This document shows positions 42,958 through 51,024 of a stretch of 64,000 bases of DNA, piece after piece. The translations under genes were made by a program, and so were the position numbers. Source of the DNA: Streptomyces sp. BA2 (GTDB lineage: Bacteria; Actinomycetota; Actinomycetes; Streptomycetales; Streptomycetaceae); NCBI RefSeq assembly GCF_009769735.1, contig NZ_WSRO01000002.1:6336001-6400000 (forward strand), given 5' to 3'. Each line of letters opens with the position of its first letter. Positions within the stretch are counted from its first letter, which is position 1. Under the pieces are notes generated by a model, which had not been told where the DNA came from, ran no database searches, and worked only from the letters and a program-made list of their open reading frames with translations.

Positions 42958-43824
42958 TCATCCCTTCACCGCACCTCCCAGGGCGAAGCCGCCGCCGAGC
43001 CGCCGCGAGATCAGTACGTAAAGCAGAATCACCGGCGTCGAGTAGATGATCGAGAACGCCGCCAACTGGCCATAGATCACCGTGCCCTTGTTGCCGAAGA
43101 AGTCATTGATGCTCACCGACGCGGGCATCTGCTCCGGCGTGAGCAGGAGCATGAACGGGACGAAGAAATTGCCCCACATCATCACGAAGGAGAAGACCGT
43201 CACCACCGCCACCCCCGGGCCCATCAGGGGGAGCACGATCCGCAGCAGAGACTGGAACGACGACGCGCCGTCCGTCCACGCCGCCTCCTCCAGTTCCTTC
43301 GGGACGCCGTCCATGAAGTTCTTCATCAGCCAGATGGCGAAGGGGAGTTGGGACGCGGCGAAGAAGAAGATCGTGCCCTGCATCGTGTCGATCAGGTCGA
43401 CCTGGACGAAGAGCGCGTACACCGGGACCATGATCGCCGTGATGGGCAGGCTCGTCGCGAAGAGGATCGTCAGCATGAAGGGGCGGTTCAAGCGGGACTT
43501 GAAGCGCGACAGGGGATACGCCGCCAGTGCCGCGCAGACCACCGTCAGGAGCGTGCCGCCGCCGCACAGCAGCAGGCTGTTGAGGAGGGGCGTGAAGGTG
43601 ATCTCTGGGGTCAGGACCGCGTCGTAGTTGTCCAGGGTGATGCCGTCGGGGACCTTCACCTTGAGGTCGGCTTTGGTGTCGAGCGAGGACAGGATCACCC
43701 AGGCCAGCGGCAGGACGAACGCCGCCGCGACCACGAGCAGCCCCGCGTCCGCCGCGAGACGTCGGCTGGTCCGGCGTGAACCGAGGCTCCTGGCAGGCGA
43801 CTTGACCGTATTGACGGACGACAC
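42958..43824 (-). CDS. carbohydrate ABC transporter permease (MalG type)
   Basis: Inner-membrane permease of 288 residues with six hydrophobic segments, of the MalG/CUT1 class. The EAA loop is EEAAWTDGASSFQSLLRIVLPLMGPG, where the nucleotide-binding subunit docks. It is the last gene of a three-gene operon (binding protein, MalF-type permease, MalG-type permease). No ATPase gene is present; in Streptomyces CUT1 systems usually share the MsiK ATPase encoded elsewhere. The stop of the preceding permease is adjacent to its start. Confidence 0.92.
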   Translation of the reverse strand: MSSVNTVKSPARSLGSRRTSRRLAADAGLLVVAAAFVLPLAWVILSSLDTKADLKVKVPDGITLDNYDAVLTPEITFTPLLNSLLLCGGGTLLTVVCAALAAYPLSRFKSRLNRPFMLTILFATSLPITAIMVPVYALFVQVDLIDTMQGTIFFFAASQLPFAIWLMKNFMDGVPKELEEAAWTDGASSFQSLLRIVLPLMGPGVAVVTVFSFVMMWGNFFVPFMLLLTPEQMPASVSINDFFGNKGTVIYGQLAAFSIIYSTPVILLYVLISRRLGGGFALGGAVKG

Positions 43825-44772
43825 TCAGACCTCCGTGCGGAGCAGGCGCATATAGACGAGGGAGAAGAGTGAGCCGACGACCAGGAGCAGGAGCGCCACC
43901 GCCGTGCCGTAACCGATCATGCTCTTCTGGAAGGCCTGTTCGTACATGAACAGGGGGAGGGTCTGGCTGCGGTTTCCCGGGCCGCCTCGCGTCATCACCC
44001 AGATCAGACCGAAGACGGAGAGGGTCTGGAGGGTGTTCAGCATCAGGTTCGTGCCGATGGAGCGGCGGATCATCGGGAGCGTGATGTGCCACATGCGGCG
44101 CCAGCCGCCCGCGCCGTCCACCTCGGCCGCCTCGGTGATCTCCTTGGGGATCTCGTTCAGGGCCGCCGAGTAGACCAGCATCGAGAACGCCGTCCCGCGC
44201 CATACGTTGGCGAACGACACCGCCAGGATCGGCAGCGTGTACATCCAGTTCTGGGACGGCAGGTTGAGGAAGCCCAGGACCGCGTTCAGCGTGCCCTCGC
44301 GGCGGAAGAACGCGTACAGGAGGAAGGCCGCCACCACCTCCGGCAGCACCCACGCCGTGATCACGATCGCGCCGGTGACGGTGCGGACCGGCTTGGACGC
44401 CCGCTGCATCAGGGACGCGAGCGCGAGGCCGATGGTGTTCTGGCCGATCAGGGACGACAGGACCGTGAAGACGAGCGTCAGCCACACCGCGTTGAGGAAC
44501 GCCTCGTCGCCGAAGGCCTTACGGAAGTTGTCGAACCCGACGAAGCTCGACTCCGCCTGGCCGGTGAGCTGGAGGTCGGTGAAGGCGATGTAGGCGCAGT
44601 AGCCGATGGGTCCCGCGAGGAAGAGGAGCAGGAGGATCACGGCGGGGGAGACGGGCAGGGCGCGGGTCAGCGCCCTGCCCGTCTTCCCGCGGCGGGACAG
44701 GGGGCGCGATGCGCCCTGGCCCGGCGCCGTCTTGACGATGTCGCCGGGCCCGGCGGGGGGTGCGGCGGTCAC
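43825..44772 (-). CDS. sugar ABC transporter permease (MalF type)
   Basis: Membrane permease of about 315 residues, CUT1 class. The N-terminal cytoplasmic stretch (to about residue 35) is followed by six hydrophobic segments starting SPAVILLLLFLAGPIGYCAYI, and the EAA loop is ITEAAEVDGAGGWRRMWHITLPMIRR. The GTG start overlaps the stop of the solute-binding gene by four bases, showing translational coupling. The frame runs open further upstream but that part lies inside the binding-protein gene. The substrate is set by the partner lipoprotein. Confidence 0.92.
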   Translation of the reverse strand: MTAAPPAGPGDIVKTAPGQGASRPLSRRGKTGRALTRALPVSPAVILLLLFLAGPIGYCAYIAFTDLQLTGQAESSFVGFDNFRKAFGDEAFLNAVWLTLVFTVLSSLIGQNTIGLALASLMQRASKPVRTVTGAIVITAWVLPEVVAAFLLYAFFRREGTLNAVLGFLNLPSQNWMYTLPILAVSFANVWRGTAFSMLVYSAALNEIPKEITEAAEVDGAGGWRRMWHITLPMIRRSIGTNLMLNTLQTLSVFGLIWVMTRGGPGNRSQTLPLFMYEQAFQKSMIGYGTAVALLLLVVGSLFSLVYMRLLRTEV

Positions 44773-46130
44773 TTCTTGATGACCTCGCCGTCCGTCGCCG
44801 CCTTGACCTCGTCGTCGTATCCGCTCGCCGCCTCGTCCACGGAGGCGTCGCCCGTCGTGACCTTCTCCATGGCCTCCTGCACCGCGGTGGAGACCTTCGG
44901 GTATGCCGGGTACGCCGGGCGGTAGTGCGTCGACGACACCAGGTCGGTGAAGAACTTCAGGCCGGGCTGCGCCTTGAGGTAGGCGGGGTCGGCGGCGACG
45001 TCCTTGCGGACCGCGATGCCCGAGTTCGCCACGTACCACTTCTGGGCGTTGGCCTTGGTCTGCATCTGCTCGATGAACTTGAAGGCCAGGTCGGGGTTGG
45101 ATGCCTTGGTCGGGATCGCCCAGGTCCAGCCGCCGGACATGCTCACCTTGCCGGGCGCCTCGCCGTTCTGGGTCGGCATGTGGGCGAGGCCCAGCTTCTT
45201 CGACCACTGAGGCCACTCGTGGCCCGCGCCCTTGCCCCAGTCCTGCGGCAGCCAGGAGCCGTCGAGGTTGATGCCGAGCTTGTCCTCGGGGAGGAGTTCA
45301 CCGCGGACCCGGGTGGCGAAGTTCGGGTCGAGGGCGTCGGAGACGTCGGGGCCGAGCTTCTCCTTGTAGACCGTCTCGACGAACTCCAGGGAATCCTTGA
45401 AGCCCTGACTGCCCGTCACCCACTTCTTCGACTGCGGGTCGTACATCGGGTCCTTGCCCGTGCCGTACAGGAGCATCTCCATGCCCTGCATGGTGGCCGC
45501 CTCGCCCGCGGGCTTGCCCGTGTAGACGTTCAGGGGGGTGACGCCGGGGACCTTCTTCTTGATGGTCCGCGCCGTCTCCAGGATGTCGTCCCATGACTTC
45601 GGCTGCCAGTCTGCGGGCAGCCCGGCCTTCTTGAAGATGCTCTTGCTGAACCAGAGGCCGCGGGTGTCGGTGCCGTCCGGTACGCCGTAGGTCTTGCCGT
45701 CCGCCGCCTTCGCCGCCGTCTTGGACGTGTCGATGAACTGGTCCCAGTCCTTCCACTTGTCCAGGTAGGTGTCGAGCGGCTTCAAGTACCCGCTGGTGAT
45801 GTCCGAGTTGATGAGGAAGGTGTCCTCGTAGACGAGGTCGGGCGCGGTCTTCGGGGAGCGCATCATCTGCTGCAGCTTGGTGTAGTACTCGGAGTCCGGC
45901 GCCTTGATCGGCACCAGCTTCACCTTCTTGCCGGGGTTCTCCTTCTCGAACTGCTTCTTGACGTCGGCCAGGAAGGTGTCCATGACCTTGACCTGGTTGT
46001 CCGTGGACTGTTTGAAGGAGACCTTCACGGTGTCCGGATCGTCGCCGGAGTCCCCGCCGCATGCGGTGAGGGTGCCGGCGGCGACCAGGGCTGTGGCGAG
46101 GAGCAGAGGGGTGGTGGGACGCACGGGCAC
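44769..46130 (-). CDS. ABC transporter sugar-binding lipoprotein
   Basis: Extracellular solute-binding protein family 1 of 453 residues. The signal peptide ends in the lipobox LTAC (Cys24), anchoring it outside the membrane. The mature domain has family features: VKVSFKQSTDNQVKVMDTFLADVKKQFEKENPGKKV, APDLVYEDTFLINSD, YGVPDGTDTRGLWFSKSIFKKAGLP and MSGGWTWAIPTKASNPD. It is first in the operon with two permeases. The GTG start has a strong GGAGG site. The sugar is not predictable; a short palindrome lies about 125 bases upstream. Confidence 0.92.
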   Translation of the reverse strand: MPVRPTTPLLLATALVAAGTLTACGGDSGDDPDTVKVSFKQSTDNQVKVMDTFLADVKKQFEKENPGKKVKLVPIKAPDSEYYTKLQQMMRSPKTAPDLVYEDTFLINSDITSGYLKPLDTYLDKWKDWDQFIDTSKTAAKAADGKTYGVPDGTDTRGLWFSKSIFKKAGLPADWQPKSWDDILETARTIKKKVPGVTPLNVYTGKPAGEAATMQGMEMLLYGTGKDPMYDPQSKKWVTGSQGFKDSLEFVETVYKEKLGPDVSDALDPNFATRVRGELLPEDKLGINLDGSWLPQDWGKGAGHEWPQWSKKLGLAHMPTQNGEAPGKVSMSGGWTWAIPTKASNPDLAFKFIEQMQTKANAQKWYVANSGIAVRKDVAADPAYLKAQPGLKFFTDLVSSTHYRPAYPAYPKVSTAVQEAMEKVTTGDASVDEAASGYDDEVKAATDGEVIKK

Positions 46131-46253
46131 GACCTCCTACTGGCCGACGCGGCCGGGTTACCACGCGGGGCGCAACGCGGGGCTGCCCGGTGAACGTAAG
46201 GGCGGGTTCGGAGCAAGGTCAATGCCCGTGCGTCGCCCCTTGTCATCAACGTG

Positions 46254-46263
46254 ACAACGTTGT
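46254..46263. promoter_or_regulatory. ACAACGTTGT palindrome upstream of the sugar ABC operon
   Basis: A 10-base perfect palindrome with the CG centre typical of LacI-family operators, in an AT-rich stretch of the 177-base gap between the response regulator gene and the sugar ABC operon. No LacI gene lies nearby, so assignment is tentative. The gap has no gene. Confidence 0.35.
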
Positions 46264-46307
46264 TATTGGAGGCGGCAACAGCTGTACGGAGGGAGGGACT
46301 TGGGGCC

Positions 46308-46994
46308 TCAGGTGTTCGATGTCAGCCAGCGGTACGCGTACTCGGGGCGGCCCACGTGGCCGTACTGCGGGGTGCGGGCGGCGCAACCCGTGGTGACCAG
46401 GTGCTCCAGGTAACGGCGCGCGGTGATGCGGGAGATGCCCACGGTCTCGGCGGCGGCAGCGGCGGTGACGCCCTCGGGGGGCGCGTCCCGCAGGGTGCGG
46501 GTCACCCTCTCCAGGGTGGGGCCGCTGAGCCCTTTCGGCAGGGCGGCGGGGCCGGGCGCGCGCAGGGTGGCCAGGGCGCGGTCCACCTCGTCCTGGCCGG
46601 TGGCCTCGCCCGCGGCGGTGCGGAACTCGGCGTAGCGGGTGAGGCGGTCGCGGAGGGTGGCGAAGGTGAAGGGCTTCAGTACGTACTGGACCACGCCGAG
46701 CGAGACGCCCTCGCGTACGACTGCGAGATCGCGGGCCGATGTGACGGCGATGACGTCCGTGCGGTGGCCCGCGGCGCGCAGGGTGCGGGCCAGCTGGAGG
46801 CCGTGGCCGTCCGGGAGATGCAGGTCCAGGAGGAGGAGGTCCACCTCGGTTCGGTCCAGGGCGCGTTTCGCCTCGGCGGCGCTGTGCGCCTTGCCTACGG
46901 CGTTGAAGCCGGGGATGCGGTTCACGTAGAGGACGTGGGCGTCGGCGGCCACGGGGTCGTCTTCCACGACCAAGACGCGGATGGGCTCGGTCAC
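46308..46994 (-). CDS. CitB/DcuR-type response regulator
   Basis: Response regulator of 228 residues. The receiver domain carries VLVVEDDPVAADAH, phosphoacceptor Asp in LLLLDLHLPDGHG, VIAVTSARD and the Lys in QYVLKPFTF. The C-terminal HTH is of the CitB type: VTAAAAAETVGISRITARRYLEHLVTTGCAARTPQYGHVGRPEYAYRW. The GTG start overlaps the kinase stop (GTGA), so both are translated from one message. The neighbouring divergent dctA and 22-base direct repeats mark the likely target. The function inferred is dicarboxylate-responsive control. Confidence 0.92.
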   Translation of the reverse strand: MTEPIRVLVVEDDPVAADAHVLYVNRIPGFNAVGKAHSAAEAKRALDRTEVDLLLLDLHLPDGHGLQLARTLRAAGHRTDVIAVTSARDLAVVREGVSLGVVQYVLKPFTFATLRDRLTRYAEFRTAAGEATGQDEVDRALATLRAPGPAALPKGLSGPTLERVTRTLRDAPPEGVTAAAAAETVGISRITARRYLEHLVTTGCAARTPQYGHVGRPEYAYRWLTSNT

Positions 46995-48652
46995 TTGGTG
47001 CCTCCGTTTGCTGCGGCCGGGGAACCGCACGCCTCGTCATCCGCACCCGGCAGCGAGGCCGTCGTCCGCAGGCGCACCTCGAACTCCGCCCCACCCCCCT
47101 CCGCCTCCCGCACCGTAAGCGACCCCTCATGCTTCGTCACCGTCTGGTGGACCAAGGCCAGGCCGAGGCCGCGGCCTGCTGTGGCCTTCGTCGACCAGCC
47201 GCGCTGGAAGACCGCCTCCGTGTGGGCCGGGTCGACGCCGGGGCCCGTGTCGGACACCCGCAGGGTCAGTCCCGCCTCGTCCGCGTGTGCCGTCACCGTG
47301 ACGCGGGCCGCGGGTGATCCCTGGGCCGCGTCCACCGCGTTGTCGATCAGATTGCCGAGGACCGTCACCAGGTCGCGCGCCGGCAGGTCAGCGGGCAGCA
47401 TGCCGTCGTCGATGCTGCTGTCGGGGGAGACGACGAGCTCCACGCCGTGTTCGTTCGCCTGGGCGGCCTTGCCCAGGAGCAGGGCCGCGAGTACCGGTTC
47501 GCTCACGGCCGCGACCACCTGGTCCGTCAGCGTCTGGGCCAGCTCAAGCTCGGCCGTGGCGAAGTCGACGGCGTCGTCCGCGCGGCCCAGTTCGATGAGG
47601 GAGACCACCGTGTGGAGACGGTTCGCCGCCTCGTGGGCCTGCGAGCGCAGCGCCCGCGTGAAGCCGCGCTCCGAGTCCAACTCGCCGGTCAGCGCCTGGA
47701 GTTCGGTGTGGTCGCGCAAGGTGACGACCGTGCCCCTGCGCTCACCGCTCGACACGGGCGACGTGTTCACCACGACCACCCGGTCCGCCGTCAGATGCAG
47801 CTCGTCCACCCGCGGCTCGGTCGCGAGCAGCGCGCCCGTCAGCGGCGCGGGCAGGCCGAGCTCGGCGACGTTCTTGCCGACCAGGTCGCCCGACACGCCG
47901 AGCAGTTCGCGCCCTCCGTCGTTGATGAGGGCGATGCGCCGCTGCCCGTCCAGCATCAGGAGCCCCTCGCGCACCGCGTGCAGCGCGGCCTCGTGGTAGT
48001 CGTGCATGCGGCTCAGTTCGGCGGCGTTCATGCCGTGGGTGTGGCGGCGCAGGCGGGCGTTGATGACGTACGTACCGAGTCCGCCGAGCGCGAGCGCGCC
48101 CGCCGCGACACCGAGCAGGGCGAGCAGCTGGCCGCGCGCCTTCTCGCTGATCTCCTCGATGGTGATGCCCGCGCTGACCAGGCCGGTGATGCGGTCCGTG
48201 CCGTCGTCGGCACGGATCGGTGTGACCACGCGGACCGAGGGGCCGAGCGTGCCCGTGTACGTCTCGGTGAAGGTCCTGCCCCGCAGGGCTTCCGCACGGT
48301 GGCCGAGGAAGCGCTCGCCGATCTGCTCCTCGTCGGGGTGCGTCCAGCGGATGCCGTCCGGGTCCATGATCGTGACGAAGTCGACCCCGGTGTGCCGGCG
48401 TACGTCGCTCGCGTACGGCTGGAGGGTCTGCGTCGGATTCCGGCCACGCACGGCCTCACGTACCGAAGGGGAGTCCGCGACCGCCCGCGCCGCGGCCGTC
48501 GCCTGGCGGCGCGCGCCCTCCTCCGCCTGCTGCCGGTCGCTCAGGAACGTGAAGAGCGCGCATCCGGCCACCACGACGGTGACCAGCACGATCTGCATCG
48601 CGAAGAGCTGCCCGGCGAGGCTGCGCGGCCGGGGCGGGCGGGCGAGGGACAT
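46991..48652 (-). CDS. CitA/DcuS-type sensor histidine kinase
   Basis: Membrane kinase of 553 residues. Two membrane helices (about 13-35 and 170-192) bracket an extracellular PAS-like (Cache) domain with the family sequence RRHTGVDFVTIMDPDGIRWTHPDEEQIGERF, as in CitA and DcuS that bind citrate or C4-dicarboxylates. A cytoplasmic PAS domain follows (ALINDGGRELLGVSGDLVGKNVAELGL). The SpoOB-like dimerisation helix is RSQAHEAANRLHTVVSLIELG (phospho-His in QAHEAAN), and the ATPase has NLIDNAVDAAQG, DTGPGVDP and GRGLGLALV. The ATG was chosen at MSLARPPRPRSLAGQLF. Confidence 0.93.
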   Translation of the reverse strand: MSLARPPRPRSLAGQLFAMQIVLVTVVVAGCALFTFLSDRQQAEEGARRQATAAARAVADSPSVREAVRGRNPTQTLQPYASDVRRHTGVDFVTIMDPDGIRWTHPDEEQIGERFLGHRAEALRGRTFTETYTGTLGPSVRVVTPIRADDGTDRITGLVSAGITIEEISEKARGQLLALLGVAAGALALGGLGTYVINARLRRHTHGMNAAELSRMHDYHEAALHAVREGLLMLDGQRRIALINDGGRELLGVSGDLVGKNVAELGLPAPLTGALLATEPRVDELHLTADRVVVVNTSPVSSGERRGTVVTLRDHTELQALTGELDSERGFTRALRSQAHEAANRLHTVVSLIELGRADDAVDFATAELELAQTLTDQVVAAVSEPVLAALLLGKAAQANEHGVELVVSPDSSIDDGMLPADLPARDLVTVLGNLIDNAVDAAQGSPAARVTVTAHADEAGLTLRVSDTGPGVDPAHTEAVFQRGWSTKATAGRGLGLALVHQTVTKHEGSLTVREAEGGGAEFEVRLRTTASLPGADDEACGSPAAANGGTK

Positions 48653-48746
48653 GGTGCAAGTCTGCCTCGCCGCGTAAGTGCGAACTAAATGACCGTAAGG
48701 GTGACCGCCCTCACAGGGCGAGAGATAGTCACCGGGATCCGCCTGC

Positions 48747-48797
48747 CCAGGACGTGAGCCGCACGCACGGGCGAACCAGGACGTGAGCCGCACGCAC
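48747..48797 (+). promoter_or_regulatory. two perfect 22-bp direct repeats upstream of dctA
   Basis: The same 22-base sequence, beginning CCAGGACGTGAGCC and ending GCACGCAC, occurs at 48747-48768 and 48776-48797, a 29-base period. It lies in the 185-base gap between the divergent kinase and dctA genes, 41 bases before dctA. This is the expected place for CitB-type regulator binding. A recent duplication is the alternative explanation. Confidence 0.6.
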
Positions 48798-48837
48798 TGG
48801 CCGAAAACGCCGACGTAGTCGTTCAAGGAGGGCCCTC

Positions 48838-50250
48838 GTGGCCGACACCACCGACAGCCAGGTGGCACCGGCGCCCGCTGCCAAGCGGGACCGGACCCAC
48901 TATCTGTACATCGCCGTCATCATCGCCGTGGTTCTCGGTATCGGTGTCGGCCTGCTCGTGCCCGACTTCGCCAAGGAGCTCAAGCCGGTCGGTACCGGCT
49001 TCGTGAACCTGATCAAGATGATGATCTCGCCCATCATCTTCTGCACGATCGTCCTCGGCGTCGGCTCCGTCCGTAAGGCCGCCAAGGTCGGCAAGGTCGG
49101 CGGCCTCGCACTCGCCTACTTCGTCGCGATGTCGGTCGTCGCGCTCGCCATCGGCCTGATCGTCGGCAACATCCTGCACCCGGGCTCGGGCATGGACATC
49201 TCCGACTCCGAGAAGGGCGCGGGTCACGACGCGGCCGATGAGGCGAACAAGGGTCTCGTCGACTTCGCGCTCGGCATCATCCCGAAGACGCTCGTCTCCG
49301 CCTTCACCCAGGGCGAGGTGCTGCAGACGCTGCTCGTCGCGCTGCTCGTGGGCTTCGCGCTGCAGGCGATGGGCCGCTCCGGGGAGCCGATCCTGCGCGG
49401 CATCGGGCACATCCAGCGGCTGGTCTTCCGCGTGCTCGGCATGATCATGTGGGCCGCTCCCGTCGGCGCGTTCGGCGCGATGGCCGCGGTGGTCGGCGAG
49501 ACCGGCACGGACGCCCTGAAGGCCCTTGCCACGATCATGGTCGGGTTCTACGTCACCTGCGCGCTGTTCATCCTGATCGTGCTCGGCACGCTGCTGCGCC
49601 TGGTGACCGGCGTCAATCTCTTCAAGCTTCTGAAGTACCTGGGCCGCGAGTTCCTGCTGATCCTGTCCACCTCCTCGTCCGAGTCCGCGCTCCCGCGGCT
49701 CATCGCGAAGATGGAGCACCTGGGCGTCAGCCGCCCGGTCGTCGGCATCACGGTCCCCACGGGCTACTCGTTCAACCTCGACGGCACGATGATCTACCTG
49801 ACCATGTCGTCGCTCTTCATCGCCGAGGCGATGGACCAGCCGCTCGGCATCGGCGAGCAGATCTCCCTGCTGCTGTTCATGATGATCGCATCCAAGGGCG
49901 CCGCGGGTGTCTCGGGCTCCGGCATCGCGGTCCTCGCCAGTGGTCTGCAGTCGCACAAGCCGGGCCTGGTGGACGGCGTCGGCCTGATCATCGGCGTCGA
50001 CCGCTTCATGAGCGAGGCCCGCGCGCTGACCAACTTCGCCGGCAACGCGGTGGCGACGCTCCTGATCGGCACGTGGACCAAGGAGGTCGACCGCGAGCGG
50101 GTCGAGCTCGTGCTCGACGGGAAGCTGCCGTTCGACGAGAAGACGCTGCTCGACGACGGTGCTCCCGAGCAGGAGGACGTGGACCCGGACGCGGTGGACG
50201 CCGTTCCTTCGCAGCCGGAAGGCGTCGAGAAGAAGTCCCTGACGGCTTAG
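48838..50250 (+). CDS. dctA: C4-dicarboxylate/cation symporter DctA
   Basis: Dicarboxylate:cation symporter (DAACS family) of 470 residues for uptake of succinate, fumarate and malate. About eight hydrophobic segments and two re-entrant loops are expected. The signature serine-rich loop is LILSTSSSESALPRLIAKME, the second motif VPTGYSFNLDGTMIYLTM, and the C-terminal one VDRFMSEARALTNFAGNAVATLLIG. The last 45 residues are acidic and cytoplasmic. GTG start with GGAGGG. It is divergent from the CitA/CitB-type system that presumably induces it. Its stop overlaps the stop of the convergent TetR gene. Confidence 0.95.
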   Translation: MADTTDSQVAPAPAAKRDRTHYLYIAVIIAVVLGIGVGLLVPDFAKELKPVGTGFVNLIKMMISPIIFCTIVLGVGSVRKAAKVGKVGGLALAYFVAMSVVALAIGLIVGNILHPGSGMDISDSEKGAGHDAADEANKGLVDFALGIIPKTLVSAFTQGEVLQTLLVALLVGFALQAMGRSGEPILRGIGHIQRLVFRVLGMIMWAAPVGAFGAMAAVVGETGTDALKALATIMVGFYVTCALFILIVLGTLLRLVTGVNLFKLLKYLGREFLLILSTSSSESALPRLIAKMEHLGVSRPVVGITVPTGYSFNLDGTMIYLTMSSLFIAEAMDQPLGIGEQISLLLFMMIASKGAAGVSGSGIAVLASGLQSHKPGLVDGVGLIIGVDRFMSEARALTNFAGNAVATLLIGTWTKEVDRERVELVLDGKLPFDEKTLLDDGAPEQEDVDPDAVDAVPSQPEGVEKKSLTA

Positions 50251-50885
50251 CCGTCGGTGGTCGCCGCCCTGCGGTCGGCGACCCTCGTCACCAGCTCGGT
50301 GGCTTGTGAGGCGGGCAGGCCCGCCGCGGTCAGAAACGTGATCGCGGTGGACCTGCCCGCCTTTTCCGCTGGTACGACACCGTCGTTGACGGCCTCCATC
50401 ACGGCGAACAGGATCCCTTCGAGTACGTAGCCGAGCGCCCGTGTCGGCAGCGGCGAGACGAACGTGCCGTCGTCCAGGCCGCGCCGGAACATCTCCATGC
50501 CGGACTCGTGGACGCAGCCGAGCCGTTCGCGGATGCCGCTCAGCGTCATGCTCCGCTGGGCGAGGGACAGCAGCAGGCGGTAGCGGTCGGCGACCTCCCA
50601 CACGGCGAGCAGTGAGCTGGCCACCGCCTCCGCCGGGTCGTCGATGCCCTCGCGGCCCGCCGCGTGCGCGGTCTCGACCGCCTCGACGGCCCGCTCCACG
50701 ATCGCTTCGATCAGGGCGTCACGGCTGGGGAAGTGCCCGTACACCGTCCGTCGCACGACGCCCGCGGCGCGCGCGATCTGGTCCATGGACGCGTCGGGGT
50801 CGCGCAGCAGCTCCGCGACAGCGACGTCAAGGATGCGGCGGCGGTTGGCGTCGGCTCTGACGCTGCTCGCTGGGCGGGGGCTCAT
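50247..50885 (-). CDS. TetR-family regulator of the adjacent efflux gene
   Basis: TetR regulator of 212 residues. The HTH is RRRILDVAVAELLRDPDASMDQIARAAGVVRRTVYGHFPSRDALIEAI (about residues 15-63); the ligand-binding part is helical. The start MSPRPASSVRADANRRR was chosen; the open frame upstream crosses the operators. It is divergent from the MFS gene with an array of TTGCACA/TGTGCAA elements between them, the usual arrangement for a repressor of a drug pump. The last bases overlap the dctA stop tail to tail. Confidence 0.92.
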   Translation of the reverse strand: MSPRPASSVRADANRRRILDVAVAELLRDPDASMDQIARAAGVVRRTVYGHFPSRDALIEAIVERAVEAVETAHAAGREGIDDPAEAVASSLLAVWEVADRYRLLLSLAQRSMTLSGIRERLGCVHESGMEMFRRGLDDGTFVSPLPTRALGYVLEGILFAVMEAVNDGVVPAEKAGRSTAITFLTAAGLPASQATELVTRVADRRAATTDG

Positions 50886-50927
50886 GGCCCCATTCTGCCC
50901 ACTCCGCGGCGCCCTCGCGCACCCCAC

Positions 50928-51003
50928 TTGCACATAGCTGTGCAACATCGGGTATCTTGCACATCAGTGTGTAGTTGCACAGGGTTGTGCAATATCTGTG
51001 CAA
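50928..51003. promoter_or_regulatory. multi-operator array between tetR and MFS genes
   Basis: TTGCACA-N4-TGTGCAA occurs perfectly at 50928-50945 and 50975-50992. A degenerate copy is at 50957-50974, and one more TGTGCAA half-site at 50997-51003. Within each group half-sites are 11 bases apart, so repressors could bind on one helical face. The last site ends 22 bases before the MFS start. The TetR protein next door is the evident ligand. Confidence 0.85.
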
Positions 51004-51024
51004 GAAACGGGATGGTGGAATCCA

